64,000 nucleotides of DNA, from assembly GCF_010667575.1 (NCBI RefSeq), contig NZ_JAABNT010000018.1:1-64000 (forward strand). Reading direction: 5' to 3'. Source of the DNA: Sulfitobacter sediminilitoris. Its GTDB lineage: Bacteria > Pseudomonadota > Alphaproteobacteria > Rhodobacterales > Rhodobacteraceae. The translations under genes were made by a program, and so were the position numbers. Within the stretch, counting starts at the first letter, position 1, and the number at the start of each line of letters is the position of its first letter. The notes below the pieces were generated by a model, which had not been told where the DNA came from, ran no database searches, and worked only from the letters and a program-made list of their open reading frames with translations. Shown here in pieces: positions 8,384 through 17,487 of this stretch.

Positions 8384-11359
8384 GTGGCGAACGAAAGCCG
8401 GGTCGTGGCCATTCTTGGCCCGACCAACACAGGCAAAACCACCTACGCAATTGAGCGCATGCTGGGGCATCGCACCGGGGTCATTGGCTTGCCGCTGCGC
8501 TTGCTTGCCCGCGAGGTTTATGACCGGATTGTAGCGTTGCGGGGGCCATCTGTTGTGGCACTGGTGACGGGCGAGGAACGCATCGTGCCGCCGCGCACGC
8601 AGTATTGGGTTTGCACGGTCGAGGCGATGCCAGAGGGCATGGGCGCGGATTTTGTTGCGGTGGACGAGATACAACTTTGCGCCGATCCGGAACGAGGGCA
8701 TGTGTTCACCGACCGTCTTTTGCGGGCACGGGGACTGCAAGAGACTAATTTCCTCGGTTCCGACACAATGCGCGGGACGATTGCGGCGCTGGTGCCGGGC
8801 GTCCAGTTCATCAAGCGCGAACGCATGTCAGAGCTGGTCTATTCGGGCCAGAAAAAGATCAGCCGGATGCGGCCGCGGTCCGCCATCGTCGGATTCTCGG
8901 TTGAGAATGTGTATGCGATTGCCGAACTGATACGCCGCCAGAAGGGCGGCGCGGCGGTTGTGATGGGCGCGCTTTCCCCTCGGACGCGCAACGCGCAGGT
9001 CGATATGTACCAGAATGGCGAGGTGGATTACCTCGTCGCGACCGACGCCATTGGTATGGGGCTCAACCTTGACGTGGACCACGTGGCCTTTTCTGCACTT
9101 AGCAAATTCGATGGCAGGCGCATGCGGCCCCTTGCACCGAACGAGCTTGCGCAGATTGCAGGCCGGGCAGGGCGGGGCTTCAGGAGCGGCACGTTCGGTG
9201 TGACAGGGGATGCCCCGGCATTGGATGACGGTGTGGCGCGGGCCATCATGGATCACAGCTTTACCCCACAGAACAAGATCAACTGGCGCAACCATGCGCT
9301 GCAATTCGGATCAATCGACCGGCTGATTTCCACGCTTGAGGCAAAGTCCAATAATGAACGTCTCGTCCGGGCGCGAGAGGCAGACGATCTCCGCGCGCTC
9401 AAGGCGCTGGGACAGGTGGATGAAATTTTTGCCCGCTCTACGGACGGGCCGTCGGTCAAGCTGCTCTGGGATGTCTGCCGCATTCCGGATTTTCGCGGCA
9501 TCAGCCATGTCGAACACGCGTCGCTATTGGAAAGCATTTTTATCGACTTGCATCAGCGCGGCACCATCCCGGATGACTGGCTTGCGCGACAAATCAAGCG
9601 CATTGATCGAACCGATGGCGACATTGACGCGTTATCGAAACGATTGGCGTTTATCCGCACATGGACCTACGTCGCGCAGCGCAAAGGCTGGACAAAAGAC
9701 GAAAGCCATTGGCGCGGGGCGACGCGTGTCGTAGAAGACCGATTGTCGGACGCATTGCACGAACGTCTGACCCAAAGATTTGTAGACCGGCGCACATCCG
9801 TGCTTTTGCGCCGGCTAGGACAAAAGGAGGCCATGGTGGCCGATGTAAACGAGACCGGTGCAGTCACCGTTGAGGGCGAATTCGTAGGAAAGCTGGACGG
9901 GTTCCGTTTCCGCGCTGACAAGGGCGCGGGCGGGGCAGAGGAAAAAACCATCAAGTCCGCCGCCTTGCAGGCCTTGGCACCACAATTCCATCTGCGGGCA
10001 GATCGTTTCTACAACGCGCCAGATACAGAGATTGATTTCACCGAACAGGGTGGCCTGATGTGGGGCTCTGCTGCGGTAGGCAAGCTGGTTGCAGGGTCTG
10101 ACCCGCTCAAGCCGCAAGTGCAGGTGTTCGTGGACGATGTCGCCGGGCCAGAGGTTGCGCAAAAGGTCGAGCGGCGGTTGCAGCATTTCATTGACCGCAA
10201 GATCGCGGCGCTGTTCGAGCCTCTTATGGCGCTGTCCAAGGACGAAACCCTAACCGGCCTTGCACGTGGCTTTGCCTTTCAGCTGGTCGAAAACTTCGGC
10301 ATCATCCCCCGCGCTCAGGTGACTGAGGACGTCAAGGCGCTTGATCAGGATGCGCGTGGCGCGCTGCGCAAGCATGGCATTCGATTTGGCCAGTTCACGA
10401 TCTTCATGCCGCTGCTGCTTAAGCCCGCGCCAACGCGGCTGCGGCTGGTGTTGTGGTCGCTGTCCAAAGGCCTGTCCGAGTTTCCTGAATCGCCGCCACC
10501 CGGTCTGGTGACGATTCCGGTCGAAGCAGGTGCGCCTGATGGGGCTGACACGATGGCGGGTTACCGCAACGCAGGGACCCGAGCGATCCGCATCGATATG
10601 CTGGAGCGTCTTGCCGACATGCTTCGTGCAGAGGATTCGCGCGGCGGATTTGAGGCAAAGGCAGATATGCTGTCGATCACCGGCATGACACTTGAACAAT
10701 TTGCGGACTTGATGACCGGATTGGGTTATCGGGCCGAAAAGGCGGAGCGCGTCAAGCAAAAGCCAGTGGATGTGGCGACCCCCAAAGATGGCACTGACAA
10801 AATGATGGATGCCAGTGCCGATAACACGGTACCGGAAAAGGTTCAGGGCGACACAGCCCCGGACGACGCCCCTGACAAACCTGTGATGGATGTCGCAGCA
10901 GAACAACCGGAGGGCGGAATCACCGAGCAGCCGACGCCGACCGAGGCAACCGAGGTGGTGCCGGAGGCTGTTGCGGAATTGCCGGACGAAGGCATCGCAC
11001 CCGTCGCTGCAGAGCCAGCTGAGCTGGGAGCCGTTGAAACCGGCATCGGCGATACCCCGGCCGAGGAACTGACCCCCGGAACCGCGCCTGACACAGAGAT
11101 GGCAGAGGCAGAGATGGAGGCGTTTTACACCTTCACCTGGGGCCGTGCAGCACGCGCCAACCAGAACCAGCGCCGCGGCGATGGCGGCGGCGCTCGTGGC
11201 AAAGGCAAGCCTCAAGGCAAGGGGCGCAAGGGCGCACCACGCGGCGAAAAGGGTGGAAAGGCGCAGAATTTCTCGGCGCGGCCGCCGAAAAAAGAAAAGC
11301 AGATTGATCCGGATAATCCTTTTGCTGCAGCCCTCATGGGGTTGAAGGACGGCAAATAA
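8384..11359 (+). CDS. SUV3-like DEAD/DEAH superfamily 2 helicase with low-complexity C-terminal tail
   Basis: This 991-residue protein starts at a GTG. Walker A is GPTNTGKT at residues 12-19, followed by the DExx-type AVDEIQL near residue 90. The helicase C-terminal lobe contains VATDAIGMGLNLDVDHV and the motif VI-like QIAGRAGRG. This arrangement matches the mitochondrial SUV3 RNA helicase family. Residues of about 790-925 are acidic and Pro/Ala-rich, and the last 70 are Lys/Arg/Gly-rich (GKGKPQGKGRKGAPRGEKGG), as expected of an RNA-binding tail. The stop is followed at once by the GTG of the S4-domain gene, so the two are coupled and probably act together on RNA. Confidence 0.85.
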   Translation: MANESRVVAILGPTNTGKTTYAIERMLGHRTGVIGLPLRLLAREVYDRIVALRGPSVVALVTGEERIVPPRTQYWVCTVEAMPEGMGADFVAVDEIQLCADPERGHVFTDRLLRARGLQETNFLGSDTMRGTIAALVPGVQFIKRERMSELVYSGQKKISRMRPRSAIVGFSVENVYAIAELIRRQKGGAAVVMGALSPRTRNAQVDMYQNGEVDYLVATDAIGMGLNLDVDHVAFSALSKFDGRRMRPLAPNELAQIAGRAGRGFRSGTFGVTGDAPALDDGVARAIMDHSFTPQNKINWRNHALQFGSIDRLISTLEAKSNNERLVRAREADDLRALKALGQVDEIFARSTDGPSVKLLWDVCRIPDFRGISHVEHASLLESIFIDLHQRGTIPDDWLARQIKRIDRTDGDIDALSKRLAFIRTWTYVAQRKGWTKDESHWRGATRVVEDRLSDALHERLTQRFVDRRTSVLLRRLGQKEAMVADVNETGAVTVEGEFVGKLDGFRFRADKGAGGAEEKTIKSAALQALAPQFHLRADRFYNAPDTEIDFTEQGGLMWGSAAVGKLVAGSDPLKPQVQVFVDDVAGPEVAQKVERRLQHFIDRKIAALFEPLMALSKDETLTGLARGFAFQLVENFGIIPRAQVTEDVKALDQDARGALRKHGIRFGQFTIFMPLLLKPAPTRLRLVLWSLSKGLSEFPESPPPGLVTIPVEAGAPDGADTMAGYRNAGTRAIRIDMLERLADMLRAEDSRGGFEAKADMLSITGMTLEQFADLMTGLGYRAEKAERVKQKPVDVATPKDGTDKMMDASADNTVPEKVQGDTAPDDAPDKPVMDVAAEQPEGGITEQPTPTEATEVVPEAVAELPDEGIAPVAAEPAELGAVETGIGDTPAEELTPGTAPDTEMAEAEMEAFYTFTWGRAARANQNQRRGDGGGARGKGKPQGKGRKGAPRGEKGGKAQNFSARPPKKEKQIDPDNPFAAALMGLKDGK

Positions 11360-11746
11360 GTGACTGAAACGGCTGAAAAGCTGCGCGTGGACAAATGGTT
11401 GTGGCACGCGCGGTTTTTCAAAACGCGGTCCTTGGCTGCGAGCCGGGTAAAAACAGGTGCGGTGCGGATCAACGGCACAGTCACCCATAAACCTTCAAGC
11501 AATGTCAGCCCCGGCGACGTGCTGACCTTTGCGCAGGGCTATCATATTCGCGTGATCCAGATCGATGCTTTGGGCGAGCGGCGCGGCCCGGCACCCGAAG
11601 CACAGGCGCTATATACCGATTTGTCACCTCCAAAACCCAAATCAGAGAGCAAAGAGGCGTCAAATCCAAGGTTTGACGGGAAAGGACGCCCAACCAAGAA
11701 GGATCGTCGCACACTCGATCTTTCTAAGGTCCGCCACCTTGAATGA
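11360..11746 (+). CDS. S4-domain RNA-binding protein (Hsp15-like)
   Basis: A 128-residue protein whose residues 8-70 form an S4 RNA-binding domain (RVDKWLWHARFFKTRSLAASRVKTG then VRINGT). This is characteristic of Hsp15/HslR-type proteins, which in E. coli recycle 50S subunits carrying nascent chains. The C-terminal 40 residues are Lys/Arg-rich. Translation begins at a GTG directly abutting the TAA of the helicase gene (TAAGTGA). This strongly suggests coupled translation and a shared RNA-related function. The exact function in alphaproteobacteria is not established. Confidence 0.85.
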   Translation: MTETAEKLRVDKWLWHARFFKTRSLAASRVKTGAVRINGTVTHKPSSNVSPGDVLTFAQGYHIRVIQIDALGERRGPAPEAQALYTDLSPPKPKSESKEASNPRFDGKGRPTKKDRRTLDLSKVRHLE

Positions 11747-11797
11747 TTGCGCCCCCCGGTTTAGCAAACGACACGCCAACCTGACAGAGATCGCTCC

Positions 11798-12136
11798 ATG
11801 ACATACATTGTGAATGACGCCTGCATCGCCTGCAAATACACCGACTGCGTCGAGGTATGTCCGGTGGACTGCTTTTACGAGGGCGAGAACATGCTGGTCA
11901 TCCATCCCGATGAATGCATCGACTGTGGTGTGTGCGAGCCTGAGTGCCCTGCAGATGCCATTCGGCCGGACACGGAACCGGACATGGAGAAATGGGTGGA
12001 GTTTAACCGCAAGTACTCAGAGCTTTGGCCGGTGATCATCACCAAGAAAGACCCGCTGCCCGACGCGGAAGAGCGCGATGGGGAAGAAGGCAAGCTTGAG
12101 AAGTATTTCTCAGAAGCACCGGGCGAGGGCGGCTGA
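11798..12136 (+). CDS. fdxA: 7Fe ferredoxin
   Basis: The protein has 112 residues with the two-cluster ferredoxin pattern at the N-terminus. The first set is [18 protein letters not shown], and the second is [16 protein letters not shown]. The altered spacing of the first set is typical of FdxA proteins carrying one [3Fe-4S] and one [4Fe-4S] cluster. The C-terminal extension ([17 protein letters not shown]) is also characteristic of the family. It is a soluble cytoplasmic electron carrier, and its redox partner cannot be deduced from this window. It lies downstream of the helicase/S4 genes and upstream of carD, an order often seen in Rhodobacterales. Confidence 0.93.
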   Translation: MTYIVNDACIACKYTDCVEVCPVDCFYEGENMLVIHPDECIDCGVCEPECPADAIRPDTEPDMEKWVEFNRKYSELWPVIITKKDPLPDAEERDGEEGKLEKYFSEAPGEGG

Positions 12137-12446
12137 TTCGCTGCCACAGCCGCATCGGCAGTTGACCAAAGCGTCATAAGCCATTGGGATTTCCGTGCCT
12201 TTTCATAGGCCAACTGGCATCGCCTTCCGAATGCCTCCTTTTTGTGCTATGATTTACTCAATGCCAAACGAACTAACGGTCAACAATACGCGTATGCCAG
12301 ATCAACCAAGCTGCTACGGTTGACCCCAAAACCCGAAACAAAACGCACCCTGACGCGCGCGTATGCGCCGCCAGATTGCGTTTTTTGCGTGTCTCGGCAC
12401 GCCTACGACCCAACTGCGGGGCAGCCCGCGCCATAGGAGCCAATAC
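12137..12446 (+). other. Gene-free leader between fdxA and carD
   Basis: No open reading frame here resembles a protein. A TATGAT hexamer at about 12247-12252 could be a -10 element of a carD promoter, and a second TTGACC lies near 12315, but neither forms a convincing pair. A clear AGGAG-type ribosome binding site sits just before the carD start. Confidence 0.3.
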
Positions 12447-12959
12447 ATGAGTAAGTCGAAAAAGCTTGATTTCCGCCCCAACGAATTCGTTGTCTACCCC
12501 GCGCACGGCGTGGGCCAGATCGTCTCGATCGAGGAGCAGGAAGTCGCCGGCATTTCGCTGGAGCTGTTCGTCATTGCCTTTGAAAAGGACAAGATGACCC
12601 TGCGAGTGCCAACGCACAAGGCAACAGAGATCGGGATGCGCGCACTCAGCTCTCCTGATGTGATCAGCCACGCGATGAAGACGCTCAAGGGTAAGGCCAA
12701 GGTCAAGCGCGCCATGTGGTCCCGCCGCGCTCAGGAATACGAGCAGAAGATCAACTCTGGCGACCTGATCGCGATTGCCGAAGTCGTGCGCGACCTGCAC
12801 CGCACAGATGATCAGCGCGAGCAGAGTTATTCCGAGCGTCAGTTGTATGAAGCCGCGTTGGAGCGCCTGACCCGCGAAGTTGCTGCCGTCAGCGGCGGCG
12901 ACGAACTGGCTGCAGCCAAGCAGGTCGGTGACGTGCTGGAAAGCCGCATCGCAGCCTAA
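12447..12959 (+). CDS. carD: CarD family transcriptional regulator
   Basis: The protein has 170 residues. After a short basic start, residues 8-65 (FRPNEFVVYPAHGVGQIVSIEEQEV and VIAFEKDKMTLRVP) form the CarD/TRCF RNA-polymerase-interaction domain. The C-terminal helical part contains the conserved WSRRAQEYEQKINSGD segment and a RSEQSYSERQLYE-like stretch. CarD binds the RNA polymerase beta subunit and stabilises open promoter complexes. In alphaproteobacteria it is a global regulator. The start at 12447 is preferred over the in-frame upstream ATG because it has an AGGAG ribosome binding site and matches the family N-terminus. A strong terminator follows. Confidence 0.93.
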   Translation: MSKSKKLDFRPNEFVVYPAHGVGQIVSIEEQEVAGISLELFVIAFEKDKMTLRVPTHKATEIGMRALSSPDVISHAMKTLKGKAKVKRAMWSRRAQEYEQKINSGDLIAIAEVVRDLHRTDDQREQSYSERQLYEAALERLTREVAAVSGGDELAAAKQVGDVLESRIAA

Positions 12960-12984
12960 CCAAAGTTTCTTCGTAATGATTATG

Positions 12985-13015
12985 CGCCGCCTTTTTTGAA
13001 AGGCGGCGTTTTTTT
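12985..13015 (+). terminator. Rho-independent terminator after carD
   Basis: A perfect 10-bp stem (CGCCGCCTTT at 12985-12994 with AAAGGCGGCG at 12999-13008) closes a TTTG loop and is followed by seven T residues. On the other strand the A-run/T-run symmetry and the overlap with the cobS stop codon at 13014-13016 mean it could also end the convergent cobS transcript. Confidence 0.95.
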
Positions 13016-13802
13016 ATGGAAGGGCGCTCAAGCAAACCAGCAGCACTGTGATTTCAATCAGTTGTTGCGTTGCTCCCAGAACGTCACCGGTCTGTCCACC
13101 AATTTTCGCCTTGGCGATAAACGTCGTCAACACCATTGCAAATGCGACCGCGCTGATTGAGCCGAACAGGGGCGCGGGGATCAGCAGAGCCAGTGCTGCC
13201 GCGGCCAAGCCCCCCGCGCAAAGCGCTGCGTTGCGCGGAGGCTTTCCCGTTTGATGAGACAGGCCTGTTGCACGCGCATGGGGTAGGTACGCCATGACAA
13301 GCACCATGCCCGCACGCGAAATCACAGCGGCGCTGAGCAAGGCTGTCATCATCCCGCCGGTTGCGATCAAAGCGCTCAAGGCCCCCCAGCGCAGGCCAAA
13401 TGATAGGACAAGAGCGATGACGCCGTAGGTTCCGATTTGACTGTCTTTCATGATTTCAAGGCGGCGCTCCTTGGTCCAGCCGCCCCAGAACCCGTCGGCG
13501 CAATCAGCAAGCCCGTCTTCGTGCATCGCACCTGTGCTGACGACACTCGCCAAAAGGGCAAAAAGCGCAGCAATGCCTGTCGGCAATCCAAATGAAAGTG
13601 CTGCGAAAGCTGCCAAAACAGACAGGGCACCTACCACGAGACCCACAAGCGGATAAGCCCATGCGGCATGGGCTGCGGGGCGTGGATCATTGGGCGCAAA
13701 GTCAGCGTATGGCAATGGCAATCGGGTGAGCAGGGCAAGGGCCACCAAAATGTCGCGGGGCTGAGGGCGAAAGGCAGGCGCGGGGATGTCGTTTCCGGTC
13801 AT
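13014..13802 (-). CDS. cobS: Adenosylcobinamide-GDP ribazoletransferase
   Basis: A 262-residue, very hydrophobic protein with about six membrane segments. The family signature lies in DGLADCADGFWGGWTKERRL followed by IMKDSQIGTYG, where the Asp residues bind Mg2+ for transfer of adenosylcobinamide phosphate to alpha-ribazole. It catalyses the last assembly step of the cobalamin lower ligand at the inner membrane. The start at 13802 is preferred over an upstream in-frame ATG because it has an AGAGGC-type ribosome binding site. It diverges from cobT, which makes the alpha-ribazole phosphate precursor, across an 81-bp gap. No cobalamin riboswitch is recognisable in that gap. Confidence 0.93.
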   Translation of the reverse strand: MTGNDIPAPAFRPQPRDILVALALLTRLPLPYADFAPNDPRPAAHAAWAYPLVGLVVGALSVLAAFAALSFGLPTGIAALFALLASVVSTGAMHEDGLADCADGFWGGWTKERRLEIMKDSQIGTYGVIALVLSFGLRWGALSALIATGGMMTALLSAAVISRAGMVLVMAYLPHARATGLSHQTGKPPRNAALCAGGLAAAALALLIPAPLFGSISAVAFAMVLTTFIAKAKIGGQTGDVLGATQQLIEITVLLVCLSALP

Positions 13803-13883
13803 TTTTGTGCCTCTCGGCCTCTTCCTGTGCCGTGATGGGGCGGCTAGACAGGGCACAACCTAACCAGAACGCCGAGCATGTAA

Positions 13884-14897
13884 ATGACCCAAGACTTCGC
13901 CACCCTCTCAGATTTTCGTGCCATTCTCGCAGACTTGCCAGAAGCCGATCAAGATGTGTTGACGCAGGCAGCCGATCATAACATGCAGTTAACCAAACCC
14001 CCCGGTGCCTTGGGGCGCCTTGAGGACTTGGCCCTTTGGTACCGCAGTTGGCGCGGCGGAGAGAACGCTGAAATCGCGTCTCCTCAGGTCATTGTCTTCG
14101 CCGGGAACCACGGGGTGGCGGCGCGGGGCGTTTCGGCCTTTCCGGCGGAAGTCACTGAACAGATGGTGCTGAATTTTCAGCACGGCGGTGCGGCCATCAA
14201 CCAGATCGCGCGCACGACTGGTGCGACACTTGATGTCGTGGCGCTTGATCTGGACCGGCCGACAGAAGATTTCACCAAGGGTCCGGCTATGACCGAAGCG
14301 GAATGTGTTGCCGCACTGCTGGCAGGTTGGAATGCGGTGAAATCAGACACTGATTTGCTGGTCGTGGGTGAGATGGGTATCGCCAACACGACCGCTGCTG
14401 CGGCGCTCAGCTGCGCGTTATTGGGGGGCGACGCAGCGGACTGGACAGGGCGCGGTACGGGCGTGGATGATGCGGGCCTGTCTTTGAAAACGAAGGTCGT
14501 TGCGGAAGGCGTGGCACTGCACATGGGGCAGGGCGACGGGATCGAGACGTTGCGCCGTCTTGGGGGGCGCGAACTGGCGGGAATGGTGGGCGCGATTGCG
14601 CGTGCGCGTCACCTGCGCATTCCTGTCATTCTGGATGGCTATATCTGCACTTCCGCTGCTCTGACCCTTGCGCACACGCAGGAGGGCGCGCTTGATCACA
14701 CGGTTGCCGGTCACCTGAGCCCTGAAGGCGGTCACGCTCGCATGTTGGAGGCGCTTGGCAAAGAGCCTCTGTTGCAGCTTGGTATGCGGCTTGGTGAAGC
14801 ATCGGGCGGCGCGCTCGCGATTGCTGTGCTGACGGGGGCGATGGCCTGTCATGCGGGCATGGCGACTTTCGCGCAAGCGGGCGTCAGCGACGGATGA
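13884..14897 (+). CDS. cobT: Nicotinate-nucleotide--dimethylbenzimidazole phosphoribosyltransferase
   Basis: A 337-residue protein of normal family length. Conserved blocks include [14 protein letters not shown] near residue 35, [21 protein letters not shown] and [12 protein letters not shown], then [14 protein letters not shown] with the GRGTGVDD substrate loop. Near the C-terminus is [15 protein letters not shown]. It converts 5,6-dimethylbenzimidazole and nicotinate mononucleotide into alpha-ribazole phosphate for cobalamin synthesis in the cytoplasm. Divergence from cobS suggests shared promoter-region control of lower-ligand assembly. Confidence 0.95.
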   Translation: MTQDFATLSDFRAILADLPEADQDVLTQAADHNMQLTKPPGALGRLEDLALWYRSWRGGENAEIASPQVIVFAGNHGVAARGVSAFPAEVTEQMVLNFQHGGAAINQIARTTGATLDVVALDLDRPTEDFTKGPAMTEAECVAALLAGWNAVKSDTDLLVVGEMGIANTTAAAALSCALLGGDAADWTGRGTGVDDAGLSLKTKVVAEGVALHMGQGDGIETLRRLGGRELAGMVGAIARARHLRIPVILDGYICTSAALTLAHTQEGALDHTVAGHLSPEGGHARMLEALGKEPLLQLGMRLGEASGGALAIAVLTGAMACHAGMATFAQAGVSDG

Positions 14898-14936
14898 GAA
14901 CCCAGCCGCGGTTGGCTTAGCCTTCACCCAGAGACG

Positions 14937-16853
14937 TCAGGCCCGCTTCTTTTCGTCTTCGTCGCCACGCTTAAGAAAGGCCGTCTCAAGGTCTTTTTGC
15001 AATTCCTTGGCGCGAGCAACGTATTCCTGATTTGCAGATGGCTCTACGTCAGGCCGCCAGAGCTTTGCCAATTCACGTACCGACATGCGGTCGTGATCAA
15101 AGAACATGCGTTCTGCCTCGTGTGCCTCGTATTCGGACAGGCCCATATTTTCAAGGACATAGCGCCCGGCGCGCAATGAACTGTCGAACATCTCGCGCAC
15201 AATATCGTCTGCACCAGCCTGATACTGCCGGTAGACATCCGTTCGGTCATGGGCGCGCGAAATGATATGCAGATCGGGGCGCTGCTTGCGGGCGTAGGCG
15301 ATCAGCGCCAACGCGGATTTTGGATCATCCAGCGCCACCACCAATACCCGCGCATCGCTTAACCCGGCTTTGCGAAGAATATCGGGGCGCGTCGGATCGC
15401 CGAGGAATGCCTTGAAGCCGAAACGGCGCATGACGGCGATGGTTTCAGGGTTATGGTCCAGAACGACGGTCTGAAAGCCACTTGCCTGCACGAGACGGTT
15501 CACAATTTGCCCAAACCGACCGATCCCGGCGATGATCACGGGGCCTTCCTCGTCAATGTCGTCAGGGATGATGGGGCCATTTGCCTCTTCCATGCGCTTG
15601 CTGATGACGTCGTAGAGGATAAACAGCAGTGGCGTGATCAGCATCGACAGCGCGATAACCAGCAAAAGTGTTTCAGCCACATTATTGGGCATCACCCCGG
15701 TGGTGACCGAGAAGCTGACCAGCACAAAGCCAAATTCACCCGCCTGCGCCAGCCCCAATGCAAAGAGCCACTGGTCACGTCCGTGCAGCCGAAAGATTCG
15801 CGCAAGGGCGAACAGAATCAGCCCTTTGACGATGATGACCAACAACGCCATCCCAAGGATGATCACCGTGTTCGCGAAAAGCAACTCAAAGTTGATCCCG
15901 GCCCCGACCGTAATGAAGAACAACCCCAGCAGCAGCCCTTTGAAGGGTTCAAGGTCAGTCTCGAGTTCATGGCGGAACTCAGAGCTGGCCAGAACCACAC
16001 CCGCCAAAAAGGCACCCAGCGCGGGAGAGAGGCCCACGAGGATCATCAGGAATGAGATGCCAACGACGATCAGCAGCGCGAGAGCGGTGTACATCTCGCG
16101 CAGGTTGGCGGAATGAATAAAGCGGAACACCGGACGTGTGAAAAAGACGCCCACAAAGATGATCGCGGCGATGGCTCCGATGGTGACCAGCGTCACCCCC
16201 CACGCCGGGAGGTTCTCGATAAAATGAAAGGCTGCTTCTGCGGCTGCTGGTGCGGCATGGCCATCATCGCCCTTGTGCGCGGCGTCAACCTTTTCCGGAT
16301 CGATAGAGATGGACCCATCCGGCATCACGCCGCCAATCGTGGAGATCGCAAGCAGGGGCAGGAACGCAAGGATCGGGATTACCGCGATGTCCTGTGTCAG
16401 TAGCACAGAAAACACAGACCGTCCGCCGCTGGTCTGCATCAGGTTCTTTTCCGACAGAGTTTGCAGCACGATCGCAGTGGATGAAAGCGCAAGAGTAAGG
16501 CCAATGGCCAGTGCCACATTCCACGGCTGATCATAGGCCATGGCAATGCCCATCAACGCCGCCGAAGACAGCGCTACCTGCAAGCCACCCAAGCCCAAGA
16601 GCCTGTGTCGCATGTCCCAAAGCGCACGTGGTTCAAGCTCCAACCCGATGAGGAACAGCATCACGACCACGCCGAATTCTGCGAAATGCTGCAAGTCCTT
16701 GGTCTCGGACCCCACAAGCCCCAGCAACGGCCCGATCAGAATGCCTGCCGCAAGATATCCCAGCACAGAGCCAAGCCCCAGCCGCGATGCGATCGGCACC
16801 GCAATAACGGCGGCGGCAAGGTAGACGGTCGCTTGGAACAGGAAGCCTTCCAT
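14937..16853 (-). CDS. CPA2-family monovalent cation:H+ antiporter with TrkA-N domain (KefB-like)
   Basis: The 638-residue protein has an N-terminal membrane domain of about 12 segments. It includes VGLSPALGAFLAGVVLASSEFRHELETDLEPFKGLLLGLFF, the conserved antiporter stretch. A cytoplasmic NAD-binding TrkA-N (RCK) domain starts near residue 430 with VIIAGIGRFGQIVNRLV, a GxGxxG Rossmann motif. This architecture is that of KefB/KefC and related K+ or Na+/H+ antiporters, gated by NAD(H) or glutathione adducts. No KefF/KefG ancillary gene lies nearby, so the ion and gating ligand are uncertain. It follows the Lrp-type gene by 32 bp on the same strand with an AGAAAGGA ribosome binding site. Confidence 0.88.
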   Translation of the reverse strand: MEGFLFQATVYLAAAVIAVPIASRLGLGSVLGYLAAGILIGPLLGLVGSETKDLQHFAEFGVVVMLFLIGLELEPRALWDMRHRLLGLGGLQVALSSAALMGIAMAYDQPWNVALAIGLTLALSSTAIVLQTLSEKNLMQTSGGRSVFSVLLTQDIAVIPILAFLPLLAISTIGGVMPDGSISIDPEKVDAAHKGDDGHAAPAAAEAAFHFIENLPAWGVTLVTIGAIAAIIFVGVFFTRPVFRFIHSANLREMYTALALLIVVGISFLMILVGLSPALGAFLAGVVLASSEFRHELETDLEPFKGLLLGLFFITVGAGINFELLFANTVIILGMALLVIIVKGLILFALARIFRLHGRDQWLFALGLAQAGEFGFVLVSFSVTTGVMPNNVAETLLLVIALSMLITPLLFILYDVISKRMEEANGPIIPDDIDEEGPVIIAGIGRFGQIVNRLVQASGFQTVVLDHNPETIAVMRRFGFKAFLGDPTRPDILRKAGLSDARVLVVALDDPKSALALIAYARKQRPDLHIISRAHDRTDVYRQYQAGADDIVREMFDSSLRAGRYVLENMGLSEYEAHEAERMFFDHDRMSVRELAKLWRPDVEPSANQEYVARAKELQKDLETAFLKRGDEDEKKRA

Positions 16854-16885
16854 TTCGGTCCTTTCTGGGGCGCGTTGAGGCGCAA

Positions 16886-17341
16886 TCAGGTGGGCAGCGG
16901 CCCGTCGCGTTTAAGTTGATCCATCACGATCTGGCTGTGAACACGGGCCACGGCCCGATGGGGCAACAAGACTTCGTGGATCAGGCGATTCAGGCTGGGC
17001 AGATCTTCGCAGTAAACACGCAACAGATAATCCGCATCGCCGGTCATTGTCCACGCGCTTACAATCTCCGGTCGCGTTGCCAAAAGCTGTGCAAAGCTGC
17101 GCGAATACTCTGGCCCGTGGGTCTCCAGGTGGACCTGAACGAAGCCTTGGACATTCAGGCCGAGTTTCAGCGGATCAAGACGCGCGGTGTACCCACGTAT
17201 GTACCCGTCGGCCTCAAGCCGCTGCCTGCGGCGTCCAGCCTGAGACGCAGAAAGATTCAATTGCTCTCCCAACTCTTGCGCGGTCAGATGCGCGTCCTTT
17301 TGCAAGGCAGAGAGCAGGCGTAGGTCTGTTTCATCCAGCAT
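16886..17341 (-). CDS. Lrp/AsnC family transcriptional regulator
   Basis: The 151-residue protein begins MLDETDLRLLSALQ. The helix-turn-helix is LTAQELGEQLNLSASQAGRRRQRLEADGYI, followed by the RAM ligand-binding domain (GFVQVHLETHG...VSAWTMTGDADYLLRVYCEDL). This is the standard Lrp/AsnC layout, which binds DNA as an octamer and responds to amino acids. It diverges from the 4-hydroxyphenylpyruvate dioxygenase gene, so regulation of tyrosine degradation by an aromatic amino acid is the natural inference. An ATG 18 bases upstream is an alternative start; the chosen one matches the family N-terminus. The downstream antiporter gene may be read through. Confidence 0.88.
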   Translation of the reverse strand: MLDETDLRLLSALQKDAHLTAQELGEQLNLSASQAGRRRQRLEADGYIRGYTARLDPLKLGLNVQGFVQVHLETHGPEYSRSFAQLLATRPEIVSAWTMTGDADYLLRVYCEDLPSLNRLIHEVLLPHRAVARVHSQIVMDQLKRDGPLPT

Positions 17342-17487
17342 GACGCGGCCTTCTCGCATGTTTTTCCTGCAGTATGCGGTTTCTGTACAAAGATTCAATG
17401 CAACAAGGGTGAGAATGCGCAGAATGCGCGACCTGTCGCGCATATATTTCCCTCGATCGCATTTAGCGCCTAAAAAGGAGACACCCA

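Noticed and set aside
10250..11488. Long minus-strand open frame opposite the helicase and S4 genes
   Set aside because: It is an antisense shadow of GC-rich codons; it has no family signature and overlaps two well-supported genes.
13803..13883. Possible cobalamin riboswitch between cobS and cobT
   Set aside because: The gap is only 81 bp, too short for the roughly 200-nt cobalamin aptamer, and no B12-box-like sequence was recognised.
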